A stretch of DNA of 64,000 bases, from NCBI RefSeq assembly GCF_000381025.1, contig NZ_KB905815.1, positions 355,789 through 419,788 on the forward strand. The letters run 5' to 3'. The notes beneath the pieces were generated by a model. That model did no database searches. It saw nothing but the letters and a program-made list of their open reading frames with translations, and was not told the origin of the DNA. The translations under genes were made by a program, and so were the position numbers. Numbering within the stretch: position 1 is the first letter of the stretch; each line of letters opens with the position of its first letter. Positions 33,302 to 41,865 of the stretch are shown here, piece after piece. Source of the stretch: Streptomyces sulphureus DSM 40104 (GTDB lineage Bacteria > Actinomycetota > Actinomycetes > Streptomycetales > Streptomycetaceae).

Positions 33302-34348
33302 TCACGGCCGCGTCACCGAGGAGACCGGCATCATGCCGACGGGGTCGAAGCGGACGGCAGCTCCCGGATGGGGCGCGTGGACCACCTGGCCGTTGCCGAC
33401 GTACATGCCCACGTGGCTCGCATCGGAGCGGTAGAGCACCAGGTCACCCGGCTTCGCCTGGGAGAGCGGCACCTGGCGGCCGGCGGAGCGCTGCGCCTGC
33501 GAGGTGCGCGGGATCGAGACGCCCGCCTGCGAGTACGCCCACTGCATGAGCCCTGAGCAGTCGAAGGAGCTCGGCCCCGTGGCGCCCCACGAATAGGGCG
33601 AGCCCAGCGCCGACTTGACCGCGGAGACGGCCGAAGCGGCGTGCGCCGAGGACGCCTTGCCGCCGCCCGCCTCGCCTGCCTGCGCCCGGTCGCCCGCGCG
33701 GGAGCCGCGCTCTCGCTCGGCCCGTTCTTTCGGGGTCAGCTTCTCGAGCAGCCGCCGCGCCTCGGCGAGCTTGTGCTGCACCCCTGCCTTGCGCTTCTTC
33801 AGCTCGCGCTGCTCCGAGCGAAGGCGGCCCAACTTGCCCTTGGCCTCGGTGCGCTGCTGGTCGAGGGCGCGCTGGGCGCGCTGGAGCTGCCCGAGCCCGG
33901 TCGCCTGGCGGCTGCCGATGCGGTCGAGGACGGCGGCGCGGTCGAGGTAGGTGTCCGGGTCGCTGCTGAGCATGAGCATCAGGGCCGGATCGACGCCGCC
34001 CGAGCGGTACTGGGCGCCTGCCACGGCGGCGAGCCCCCCGCGCATCCTGTTCACCTTCGCCTGGCCGCGTGCGACCCGGTCCTGGGCGTGCTCGACCTGC
34101 TCGCGGAGCGAACCGGCGCGCTCGGCCACCGCGTTGTACCTCTCGGTCGCCTTCTCCGCCTGGGCGTAGAGGCCGTCCACCCGCGAGGAGACGGAGGCAC
34201 GGGAGGCTTCGTCGGCCGGCTCCGCGCCTGCGGGCGCTTGGCCGAGCACGGCCGTGGCGCCGGCTGCCGCGGAGAGCACGGTGGCACGGAAGGCCGGACT
34301 CTGCCAGGGCCGGCCGCTGCTGCGTCGGGGAGACCTGTGGGATGCCAC
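33302..34348 (-). CDS. NlpC/P60 cell-wall hydrolase, paralogue 1
   Basis: 348 residues from GTG 34348. Signal peptide up to about APAGA, then a long coiled coil (about 50-205; RVARGQAKVNRMRGGLAAVAG, QYRSGGVDPALMLMLSSDPD), a linker, and a C-terminal NlpC/P60 peptidase (about 230-348) with Cys in SSFDCSGLMQWAY, His in ASHVGMYVGNG and the third residue in VVHAPHPG. It cleaves gamma-D-Glu to diaminopimelate bonds in wall peptides, like RipA-type hydrolases. It lies 275 bp after a close paralogue in the same orientation. Confidence 0.93.
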   Translation of the reverse strand: MASHRSPRRSSGRPWQSPAFRATVLSAAAGATAVLGQAPAGAEPADEASRASVSSRVDGLYAQAEKATERYNAVAERAGSLREQVEHAQDRVARGQAKVNRMRGGLAAVAGAQYRSGGVDPALMLMLSSDPDTYLDRAAVLDRIGSRQATGLGQLQRAQRALDQQRTEAKGKLGRLRSEQRELKKRKAGVQHKLAEARRLLEKLTPKERAERERGSRAGDRAQAGEAGGGKASSAHAASAVSAVKSALGSPYSWGATGPSSFDCSGLMQWAYSQAGVSIPRTSQAQRSAGRQVPLSQAKPGDLVLYRSDASHVGMYVGNGQVVHAPHPGAAVRFDPVGMMPVSSVTRP

Positions 34349-34623
34349 TTCGGGACGTGTCCCTTCCTGCTGGGCGAACTGCGCCAGCAGAATGTAGCCG
34401 CGTAGTGACAGTCGGTCCAAGAAGCGCGGCGGGTGCGGAGATCGGGACATCTCGCATCCAACTGCCGCCTCCCGCAGGTCACCAGGGCACCACCGGCGCC
34501 GACACCCCTCCCCCGCTTTCACCCGGAAGAACGAAAAGGGGCCGATCTCCTGCGACACCAGGGCCTGTTGAGCAAGCCGAGGCGCCGGAGAGACCGGCCC
34601 TTGCGCCGTACGAGGGCGTCGGA

Positions 34624-35652
34624 TCAGACGCGGGCGCCGAACATGAACGGCATGTTGTTGATCGACTCGAAGCGGACGTTCGCGCCGGGCTTCGGAGCGT
34701 GGAGGATCTGCCCGTTGCCGGCGTAGAGGCCGACGTGGTGCAGGTCGTCGTAGAAGAAGACGAGGTCGCCCGGGGCGAGTTCGTTCTGCCCGAGCCGGCT
34801 GCCCGCGTTGGCCTGGGCCTGGGAGGTGCGCGGCAGCGAGACGCCGGCCTGCTGGTACGCCCAGGAGGTCAGCCCGGAGCAGTCGAAGGAGCTGGGCCCG
34901 GTCGCGCCCCAGACGTACGGCGAACCGATCTTGCCCTTGGCGGCGCTCAGCGCGGCGCCGGCGCGCGAGGAGGACGAGGAGTCGTTGCCGAGGTCGACGC
35001 GATCGCTGGAGGCGCGGTCGGCGCGCTCCTGCTTCTCCGCCATCCGCTCCCTCTCCTCGGCGGTGAGGGTGTTGAGGAGCGACTGCGCCTTGGAGAGCTT
35101 GCCCTGGATCTTCTGCTTCTTGTTGCCGAGCTCCTTGCGGGTGTCGGCGAGGTCCTTGAGCTTGTCGGACGCCTCGGAGCGCTGCTGCGCGAGCGAACGC
35201 TGCTTGCCCTGGACCTTCTTGAGCGCCTCGGCCTGCTTGCTGGTGAGCTGGTCCATCGTGGCGGCCCGGTCGAGGTAGTTGTCCGGGTCGGAGGAGAGGA
35301 AAAGCTGCACGGACGGGTCGACGCCGCCGGAGCGGTACTGCGCCGTGGCCATCGAACCGAGGCCTTCCCGCATCTCGTTGAGCTCCTCCTGGCCGCGTGC
35401 GACGCCGTCCTGGAGGTTCTCGACCTGCTTCTGGAGCTTCTTCTGCTTGTCCTTGGCGCCGTTGTACTTCTCGGTGGCGCCCTCGGCCTCTTCGTAGAGC
35501 TTGTCGACCTTCGCCTTGACGTCCTTCTTCGACGCCTGCGGGTCTGCGTGTGCGGCCTGGGAGGTGAGAGCGGCCACGGCTGCTGCCGCGGACACGGTGA
35601 AGACGCTCATGCGTGCGCGGCTCGGCTGCTTGGGACGACGGTGGGACGCCAC
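34624..35652 (-). CDS. NlpC/P60 cell-wall hydrolase, paralogue 2
   Basis: 342 residues from GTG 35652 with AAGGAG upstream. Architecture is the same as the downstream paralogue: signal peptide ending about AAHA, coiled coil with MREGLGSMATAQYRSGGVDPS and LFLSSDPDNYLDRAATMDQL, and the peptidase with SSFDCSGLTSWAY, LHHVGLYAGNG and ILHAPKPG. The two proteins share long identical stretches (YRSGGVDP, SSDPD.YLDRAA, SYDCSGL-like core), so they come from a tandem duplication. The coiled coil probably keeps the hydrolase inactive until a partner binds. Confidence 0.94.
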   Translation of the reverse strand: MASHRRPKQPSRARMSVFTVSAAAAVAALTSQAAHADPQASKKDVKAKVDKLYEEAEGATEKYNGAKDKQKKLQKQVENLQDGVARGQEELNEMREGLGSMATAQYRSGGVDPSVQLFLSSDPDNYLDRAATMDQLTSKQAEALKKVQGKQRSLAQQRSEASDKLKDLADTRKELGNKKQKIQGKLSKAQSLLNTLTAEERERMAEKQERADRASSDRVDLGNDSSSSSRAGAALSAAKGKIGSPYVWGATGPSSFDCSGLTSWAYQQAGVSLPRTSQAQANAGSRLGQNELAPGDLVFFYDDLHHVGLYAGNGQILHAPKPGANVRFESINNMPFMFGARV

Positions 35653-36009
35653 TGGGGCGAGCTCCTTCTTCCTCAGCCGCCTGCCGGTCGGTCAACTCCG
35701 GCTCCGCGGCGCCCCGCTGGGAGGACCAGTGCGGCGTGCGGAACTAGGCGGGCCTCCGCTGTCACCCCGGATAGGTGATCAACCGAGCGAAGGTTCGAGG
35801 CCAGACACTAGCCACGCCAAACTGATCGGATCAAATCCCCTGGGAAAAAACCTGTGGCGCCACGGAATTCTTTACTCACATCCCACGCGCAGCGATGGGA
35901 GCGTCACGCTCCGCCGACGAACTCGCCCGCCACAGCCGTCTTTTCACCTCATGCCCATCCGACGGTGTCCCAATCCCCACACGTGCGGACCGGGTTGGCC
36001 ACAACCCCC
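35653..36009 (-). promoter_or_regulatory. 357-bp leader upstream of the NlpC/P60 pair
   Basis: No gene. On the minus strand TTGATC, an 18-nt spacer and TAGTGT make a good promoter, with the -35 inside the palindrome TGATC-G-GATCA at 35823-35833. Transcript leader would be about 140 nt. Cyclic di-AMP riboswitch cores were looked for and not found. Confidence 0.5.
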
Positions 36010-37377
36010 TCAACTCCGCTGCAGTCGGTTGAGCAACAGCGCCGAGGCGACGGGACGCGCACCCGCTGCCGCGCACCCGTCGGCGACCTCCCGATCGGAG
36101 GAGACGACCACGACCGGCCGCCCCGGCGGCTCGGCACGCACCAGTCGACGGATCAACTCGTCCGCCGTCTCCCCCGGTTTGGAGAAGAGCACCCGCACCC
36201 CGCGCGGCGGCGCCAGCAGCACGGGCGCGAGCAGCTCCGCACCGTCGAAGACGCACGTGACCTCGGCGCCCGACTGCGCCGCGAGCCCCGCGAGCCCACC
36301 GAGCAGCCGCAACCGCTGCTTCTCCAGCGGCAGCGAGGGGTAACCCGACTTGGTGACGTTGTAGCCGTCGACGACGAGGTGCGCCTGCGGCAGCTCCAAT
36401 AGCTGGTCGAGGAGGGCGGGATCGGTCGCGGCGAGCGCCCGCGCCGACACCTCCTTCGGGGAGAGCCTCCCCGGCTCGACCGCGTCGACCGTCTCGGCCG
36501 GCCTCGACTCGACCGGCGGCAGGGCGAGTTCGCGCCGCAGCCCCCGAGCGGCGTCGAGCACCGTGTCGAGGAGCAGCCGCACCCGCATGTCCTCCACGCT
36601 GCGCCCCTCGCGGGCCGCCCGCCGCCCGGACTCCAACGCCGACTCCGCCTCGGCGAGCCGCGCCCGCAGCCGCCGTGCCTCGCTCTCGGCCGCCGCCTGC
36701 TCGCCGGCCGCCGACTCGCGCGCCGCCTCCAGCTCCTCGCGGAGCTTCCGCACGGCCGCCTCGCCGCGCTTGACGTCGCTCTGCGCCGAGCGCAGCTTCC
36801 TGCGCACCGCTTCGGTCTCCTTGCGCGCCGCCTCGACCTCGGTGCGCTGCCGCTCGGTCGCGGCCCGCGCGGCGGTGCGCGCCTGCTCCAACTCCTCGCG
36901 CAGCCGTACGAGTTCGCGCTGCGTCCGGTCCTCCTCGTGCTCGGCCTGCGCCCGCTGCGCCTCCTCGCCCGCCGCGGTGACGAGCTTCGACCAGCCCGCA
37001 GGGCGAAGCACGTACGCCAGCGCCGCGACGTCGACCGGATCGGCGGCCGGCGGCGGAGTGCCCTGCTCGACGGAGTCCGCCAGCTCCCCGAACCGCTCCC
37101 TGAGCCGGGCCGCGATCCGGGAGCGGAAGGCCGCGTCGCTCTCCAGCGACGCGGCCATCGCGTTGGCACCGAACTTGGTCCGGCGCTGCGGGGTGAACCG
37201 GGCGTACGGGCGCAGTGCGGCGGGGAGTTCGGCCGGGCGGAGCCCGCCGAGGACCTCGCCCGTCAGCGCGACGACTCTGCGCCGCACCCGCTCGGCGAGC
37301 GGCCGGTCCAGCCCTTCGGCCGCCGGCTGCTCATCCCCGGCCGACGGCTCGGCGCCGTCGCCCGTCGTGTCCTCCAC
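36010..37377 (-). CDS. NYN (PIN-like) domain protein with long coiled coil
   Basis: 455 residues from GTG 37377. A helical N-terminal region (about 25-140; RRRVVALTGEVLGGLRPAEL, ARFTPQRRTKFGANAMAA) is followed by a long coiled coil (about 140-265), then a C-terminal NYN/YacP-like nuclease domain (about 325-455). HLVVDGYNVTKSGYP, TCVFDGAELL, SKPGETADELIRRLV and VVVVSSDREVADGC carry the acidic metal-binding residues, all retained, so RNase activity is likely. A homologue from memory is the conserved actinobacterial RNA-binding NYN protein of unknown role. Follows the zinc-ribbon gene by 19 bp. Confidence 0.85.
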   Translation of the reverse strand: MEDTTGDGAEPSAGDEQPAAEGLDRPLAERVRRRVVALTGEVLGGLRPAELPAALRPYARFTPQRRTKFGANAMAASLESDAAFRSRIAARLRERFGELADSVEQGTPPPAADPVDVAALAYVLRPAGWSKLVTAAGEEAQRAQAEHEEDRTQRELVRLREELEQARTAARAATERQRTEVEAARKETEAVRRKLRSAQSDVKRGEAAVRKLREELEAARESAAGEQAAAESEARRLRARLAEAESALESGRRAAREGRSVEDMRVRLLLDTVLDAARGLRRELALPPVESRPAETVDAVEPGRLSPKEVSARALAATDPALLDQLLELPQAHLVVDGYNVTKSGYPSLPLEKQRLRLLGGLAGLAAQSGAEVTCVFDGAELLAPVLLAPPRGVRVLFSKPGETADELIRRLVRAEPPGRPVVVVSSDREVADGCAAAGARPVASALLLNRLQRS

Positions 37378-37396
37378 CGCTCAACACCGCCGTCCG

Positions 37397-37636
37397 TCAG
37401 CCGCCCGCGCCTGGTCGGTCCACCAGCTCCACCTCGTCGACGGTGTTGCACCAGCGACAGCGGACCGACTCGATGTTCTCACTGAGGACATCCTGCTCCT
37501 CGACGTTCGCCGCACCGGCGAGGTCCAGGTGGACGTACTCCACCACCTTGCTGGAGCGCGTGACGTCGAACCTCGTCAGATTGCCGCACAGGGTGCAGCG
37601 CCAGCGGGTTTCCGTCGTGGGCGTGGGAACCGCCAT
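37397..37636 (-). CDS. Small zinc-ribbon protein
   Basis: 79 residues from ATG 37636 with GAGGGAG upstream. Two CxxC pairs (CTLC at 14-17 and CRWC at about 61-64) form a rubredoxin-like zinc knuckle with TRFDVTRSSKVVEYVHLDLAG between. Such small proteins are conserved in actinobacteria; function unknown. It is the first gene of an operon with the NYN nuclease, suggesting an RNA-related role. Confidence 0.82.
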   Translation of the reverse strand: MAVPTPTTETRWRCTLCGNLTRFDVTRSSKVVEYVHLDLAGAANVEEQDVLSENIESVRCRWCNTVDEVELVDRPGAGG

Positions 37637-37852
37637 GTCTCCCTCATTCCTCGGAACGTTCCGCACCGCAAGGCGACGCTGCCTCACGGTCCCTACGGTC
37701 CGCCGGGCCGTTCGAACCGGCGGCGAGCACGCCGGTTCCGCGCGGTCAGGAGGTACGGAGGCGCAGCAGCGCCTTCCGTCAACCCTACGGCCTGCCGGTT
37801 GCGGCGTGTGTCGAGGAGCCTGCCCCGTAGTCGAGCCGTCATGATCCCGCCC

Positions 37853-38623
37853 ATGGACGAGTCAGCGGACAACCACGGCACACCTCGCACATCCGACACA
37901 GCAGGGCCGCCGGACGCGCCCGGCGAGGAGCCCGGGCCCCACCGCCCGCTGCTCACCTACGCGTTGCTCCTCGCCTGCTTCCTCCTCTTCCTCCTCGGCC
38001 CTGCCTCCGGCTTCCTCCACGTCTACGGGACGGGCGAGGCCGTACGGCACGCGCAGGCCGCGTACTTCCACCGCTGGGGCGTGGTGCCGGAGGCGCTCTG
38101 GCGCGGCGGGCTCCGCCAGTTCCTCACCCCGCTCAGCGCGCTCTTCCTCCACGGCAACTGGCTGCACCTGCTCGGCAACCTGCTCTTCCTCTACGTCTTC
38201 GGCGGGATGGTCGAACAGCGGCTCGGCGCCCTGCCGTTCGCGCTCTTCTACCTGTGCGTCGGCTACGCGGCGATGCTCTGCTACGCCGCCGCGCACGCCG
38301 GCTCCGCCGAGTCCCTCGTCGGGGCCTCGGGCGCGATCTCGGGGCTCCTCGGCGCGTTCCTCTACCTCTTCCCCCGCGCCCGCGTCACCAGCATCTTCCC
38401 CTTCCTCCTCTTCCTGCCGCTGCGCTTCCCCGCCTGGCTGGTGCTGCCGTTCTGGGTGACGCTCCAGTGGCTCGCGGTGCGGCAGGACGCCGAGGGCCCG
38501 GGGGTCGCGTACCTCGCTCATGTGGCGGGGTTCACCCTGGGGTTCCTGGCCGCCTGGGCCTCCTGCCGGCGAGCTAGAGTGACCGGGCCAGCCCCGGCGT
38601 CCAAGGGAGAGACCCAGCCGTGA
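37853..38623 (+). CDS. Rhomboid-family intramembrane serine protease
   Basis: 256 residues from ATG 37853; ATG 37841 is an alternative. Six membrane helices. The catalytic dyad is S159 in VGASGAISG and H223 in LAHVAGF; HGNWLHLLGNLLFLYVFG supplies the loop-1 and helix-2 motif (H-x2-N usual of the family). The Pro-rich N-terminus is cytoplasmic. Substrates unknown. It overlaps the following RAM-domain gene by 4 bp. Confidence 0.92.
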   Translation: MDESADNHGTPRTSDTAGPPDAPGEEPGPHRPLLTYALLLACFLLFLLGPASGFLHVYGTGEAVRHAQAAYFHRWGVVPEALWRGGLRQFLTPLSALFLHGNWLHLLGNLLFLYVFGGMVEQRLGALPFALFYLCVGYAAMLCYAAAHAGSAESLVGASGAISGLLGAFLYLFPRARVTSIFPFLLFLPLRFPAWLVLPFWVTLQWLAVRQDAEGPGVAYLAHVAGFTLGFLAAWASCRRARVTGPAPASKGETQP

Positions 38624-38901
38624 TCACCTCGATCGTGCTCATCAAGACCAGCACCGAACGCATCCCCGAGATCGCCGAACAGATCGCGGCGCTGGACGGC
38701 GTCAGCGAGGTCTTCTCGGTGACCGGTGCGCACGACCTGATCGCGATGGTCCGCGTCGCCCGCCACGACGACCTCGCCGACGTCATCCCGGGACGGATCA
38801 GCAAAGTGCCGGGTGTCGAGTCCACCGAGACGCACATCGCCTTCCGCACCTACTCGCAGCACGACCTGGAGGCCGCCTTCGCCATCGGCCTCGATTCCTG
38901 A
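38620..38901 (+). CDS. Lrp/AsnC ligand-binding (RAM) domain protein
   Basis: 93 residues from GTG 38620; GGGAGAG upstream. ITSIVLIKTSTERIPEIAEQI, VFSVTGAHDLIAMVRV and SKVPGVESTETHIAF are the alpha-beta sandwich of the Lrp effector domain. There is no helix-turn-helix, so it cannot bind DNA alone; stand-alone RAM proteins probably act as small-molecule sensors or as subunits with full Lrp proteins. Overlaps the rhomboid stop, so translation is coupled. Confidence 0.9.
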   Translation: MITSIVLIKTSTERIPEIAEQIAALDGVSEVFSVTGAHDLIAMVRVARHDDLADVIPGRISKVPGVESTETHIAFRTYSQHDLEAAFAIGLDS

Positions 38902-38914
38902 GCCTCCCGACGAC

Positions 38915-40195
38915 TCAGCGCGCCAACTCCCCCACGGCACGCACCAACCGCTCGACGTGCTCGGCAGGCGTCCCCGCACCGAAACTCGCCCGCACGGCGC
39001 CGCCGCCGTCCCCGCACCCGGCGGGCCCCTCCTCCTCCAGCAGCGCCCGCACCAGTGGATGCGCGCAGAAGAAGCCGTCACGCACCCCGATGCCGTACCG
39101 CCCGGCGAGCTCCGCCGCGACGTGGGCGGCCGGCAGGCCGCGCACCGTGAAGGAGACGACGGCCACCCGGTCCGCCTCCGGCCCGAAGAGCGACAGCACC
39201 GAGACACCCGGCACCGCCTCGAGTCCCGTACGCATCAGGTTGAGCAGCCGCTCCTCACGCGCCGCCAACCGCTCGCGCCCCGCCTCGGTGAACGCCGTGC
39301 ACGCCGAAGCGAGCGCCACGGTGCCGAGCACGTTGGGCGACCCGGCCTCGTGGCGGGCCGCGCCCGAGCGCCACGCGACGTCGAGCCGGCCGTCGGCCGT
39401 GCGCTCCACCGCGCTGCTCGCACCTCCCCCCGCGAGGTACGGCTCGGCCTCCTCCAGCCAGTCGGCCCGCCCCGCCAACACCCCTGCCCCGAACGGCGCG
39501 TAGAGCTTGTGCCCGGAGAGCGCCACCCAGTCGACGCCCCATCCGGCCACGTCCACCCGCCGGTGCGGCGCGAGCTGCGCCGCGTCGACGACGGTCCGCG
39601 CACCGTACCTGCGCGCGACGGCGGCGAGGCGCTCCACGGGCCACACCTCCCCCGTCACGTTGGAGGCGCCCGTCACGCAGACGAGCCGCGGTCCTTCGGC
39701 GGCGTCGGCGAGCGCCCCCTCCAGCGAGGCCACGGCCTCGGCAGGCGAGCGGGGCGCCGGCAGAACGGTCGTGGGATGGTCGCGCCAGCACAGCAGCGAG
39801 GCGTGGTGCTCGCTTTCGAAGACGAACACCCTTGTGCCGCTCGGGAGTGCGGCGGCGAGCAGGTTCATCGAGTCGGTGGTGGAGCGGGTGAGGACGAGTG
39901 CGTCGTCCGGACGGCAGCCGAGGAACGCCGCGACGGTGGCGCGGCTGCGTTCGTACGCCTCGCTGGAGAGCTGCGAGAGGTACCCCGCCCCCCGGTGGAC
40001 GCTGCCGTAGTACGGGGCGAACGCCGCCACGTCGTCCCACACTCGCCGGAGCGCGGGGGCGCTCGCGGCGACGTCGAGCGCGGCGTACGGCACCGACCCG
40101 CCGTCGCGCAGCGGTACGTGCACGTCGTCGCCGAGGACGGGCAGCGGCGCGTGCTCTTCGAACGGGCGGGCCGGGACATGGGTGGGTATGGGCAT
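38915..40195 (-). CDS. Class V aminotransferase (cysteine-desulfurase-like)
   Basis: 426 residues from ATG 40195 with AGGGGAG upstream. PLP-fold blocks: YYGSVHRGAGYLSQLSSEAYE, LTRSTTDSMNLLA, EHHASLLCWR, TGASNVTGEVWPV, VDAAQLAPHRRVD, and Schiff-base Lys in ALSGHKLYAPFGAG. This matches SufS/CsdA-like enzymes, but the usual mobile-loop Cys region reads GIGVRDGFFCAHPLVRALL; the C in FFCAH may be the nucleophile. A desulfurase, selenocysteine lyase or isopenicillin epimerase-like role is possible. Confidence 0.85.
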   Translation of the reverse strand: MPIPTHVPARPFEEHAPLPVLGDDVHVPLRDGGSVPYAALDVAASAPALRRVWDDVAAFAPYYGSVHRGAGYLSQLSSEAYERSRATVAAFLGCRPDDALVLTRSTTDSMNLLAAALPSGTRVFVFESEHHASLLCWRDHPTTVLPAPRSPAEAVASLEGALADAAEGPRLVCVTGASNVTGEVWPVERLAAVARRYGARTVVDAAQLAPHRRVDVAGWGVDWVALSGHKLYAPFGAGVLAGRADWLEEAEPYLAGGGASSAVERTADGRLDVAWRSGAARHEAGSPNVLGTVALASACTAFTEAGRERLAAREERLLNLMRTGLEAVPGVSVLSLFGPEADRVAVVSFTVRGLPAAHVAAELAGRYGIGVRDGFFCAHPLVRALLEEEGPAGCGDGGGAVRASFGAGTPAEHVERLVRAVGELAR

Positions 40196-40633
40196 GGCGC
40201 AACTCCCCTGGTGACAAGGCGGATCGGCTCGACCGCGCGCTCCGGTGCGGCGAGCTCCGTGTGAGGCGACCCCGGCCGAGAGCGGCGGGGGCCGGCGCGA
40301 CGACGGCCGCGCCGTGGGCCGAGGCGGCCCGTGGACGGTGGCTCGGAGAAGGGGCGTACGCCCTACCGCATTCGCCGGCTCATGGGTGGCTCCTCGAAGG
40401 ACCAGGGACCCCTGGCAAGAGATCCGCGCTTGCCGACGGCCCTGCTTGCCGACGGCCTGGTCATCACCCGGGGCACCCCGCCACGGAAGGAGGGTTGCCG
40501 GACAGCGGGCCGGGGCCCGTCGACGCTGTCACTCGTGACCTGCCGGGATTATGGCACACCGTGGTGCACCGCGGCACCGCCCTTCTCACCACGCGGACCG
40601 GGCCCCGCGCGGGGGCCCGGTCCGGCGGCGTTG
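40196..40633. other. 438-bp region between trpD and the aminotransferase gene
   Basis: No confident gene. It holds a terminator (40595-40623), a near-duplicate CTTGCCGACGGCC repeat at about 40430-40458 and a possible 33-residue minus-strand frame (40363-40464) ending near SFEEPPMSRRMR, without a good ribosome binding site. Confidence 0.35.
40595..40623 (-). terminator. Terminator after trpD
   Basis: GGACCGGGCCCC and GGGGCCCGGTCC form a perfect 12-bp stem with a 5-nt loop, 11 bp beyond the trpD stop. Confidence 0.85.
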
Positions 40634-41698
40634 TCAGCGCGTGCTGGCGGCGATCCAGCGCTCCAGCGCGGCGCGCGCCGCACCCGAGTCGATCGACTCG
40701 GCCGCCTTCGCCAATCCGGCCGTGATCCGCACCGTCAACGGCTCCTCGGTCGGCTCCAAAGCGGCGAGTGCCGCAGCGGAGTTGAGGAGGACGGCATCGC
40801 GCACGGGACCGTGCTCGCCTTCGAGCAACCGCCTCGCGACGTCCGCGTTGTACGCGGGGTCGGCACCGCGGAGCGCCTCCACGGGGACGCGGGCGATACC
40901 GACGTCCCGCGGATCGAAGGACTCGCTCCGCACCTCGCCGTCGCGGACGAGCCACACGGTCGACGTGGACGTCGTGGTGAGTTCGTCGAGCCCGTCGTCA
41001 CCGCGGAAGACGAGCGCCGACGAACCGCGCTCCGCGAGCACCCCCGCGAGGATCGGTGCCATCCGCGCGTCGGCGACGCCCGTCGCCTGCGCGGTCACCC
41101 GCGCCGGGTTGGTGAGAGGGCCGAGGAAGTTGAACGGCGTGGGCACGCCCAACTCCCTGCGCGCGCTCGCCACATGGCGCAGCGACGGGTGGAAGCGCAC
41201 CGCGAAGCAGAAGGTGATCCCCGCCTCCTCGGCGACCTCGGCCACCCTGCGCGGGCTCAACTCCAGGTTGACGCCGAGCTTCTCCAGGACGTCCGAGGCG
41301 CCGGAGGCGCTGGAGGCCGCACGGTTGCCGTGCTTGACGACGCGGGCACCGGTGCCGGCGACGACGATCGAGGACATCGTCGAGATGTTCACCGTACGGG
41401 CGCGGTCGCCGCCCGTGCCCACGATGTCAAGCGCGGGCCCCGGCACGTCGATGGTGAGCGCGTGCGCGTACATGGCGCGGACCAGCCCCGAGATCTCCTC
41501 GACCGTCTCGCCCTTGGCCCGCAGCGCGACCGCGAAGCCGGCGATCTGCGCGTCGCTCGCCTCCCCGGACATGATGCGGTCCATCGCCCACGCGGACGCG
41601 TCCGCGGTGAGGTCGCCACCGGTGAGGAGGGTGCCGAGGAGGTCCGGCCAGCTGTGCGCCGCCGCGGTGTCGCCTCCGGCGGGTGTAGCAGCGCACAT
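40634..41698 (-). CDS. trpD: Anthranilate phosphoribosyltransferase
   Basis: 354 residues from ATG 41698 (AGGAG 8 nt upstream). Joins anthranilate to phosphoribosyl pyrophosphate, the second Trp-specific step. [17 protein letters not shown] binds pyrophosphate, [23 protein letters not shown] the Mg and anthranilate, and [11 protein letters not shown] the hinge. It lies far from trpEG (about 25 kb) and shows no Trp-rich leader, so it is regulated separately. Confidence 0.96.
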   Translation of the reverse strand: MCAATPAGGDTAAAHSWPDLLGTLLTGGDLTADASAWAMDRIMSGEASDAQIAGFAVALRAKGETVEEISGLVRAMYAHALTIDVPGPALDIVGTGGDRARTVNISTMSSIVVAGTGARVVKHGNRAASSASGASDVLEKLGVNLELSPRRVAEVAEEAGITFCFAVRFHPSLRHVASARRELGVPTPFNFLGPLTNPARVTAQATGVADARMAPILAGVLAERGSSALVFRGDDGLDELTTTSTSTVWLVRDGEVRSESFDPRDVGIARVPVEALRGADPAYNADVARRLLEGEHGPVRDAVLLNSAAALAALEPTEEPLTVRITAGLAKAAESIDSGAARAALERWIAASTR

Positions 41699-41811
41699 GG
41701 GGATCACTCCTGGCGTTCGTCCGTGGTGGGCCCGCAGCTCGCGGGCGTCCCCACCTTATCGACAGCCGCCCGCGCCCCGTGCCGCGCCCGCACTGCGGAC
41801 GTGCCGCACAC

Positions 41812-41848
41812 GCGCAGGGCCCCGGAGACGAACTCCGGGGCCCTGCGC
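41812..41848 (-). terminator. Terminator after qcrB
   Basis: GCGCAGGGCCCCGGAG and CTCCGGGGCCCTGCGC, a perfect 16-bp stem with a 5-nt loop, 17 bp beyond the qcrB stop. Confidence 0.9.
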
Positions 41849-41865
41849 GGCGACAGCGGGAGATC

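Noticed and set aside
34349-35700. Cyclic di-AMP (ydaO) riboswitch upstream of the NlpC/P60 genes
   Set aside because: The GGGGACC, GGGTGAAT and GTCAGCTAACC cores were not found in either leader.
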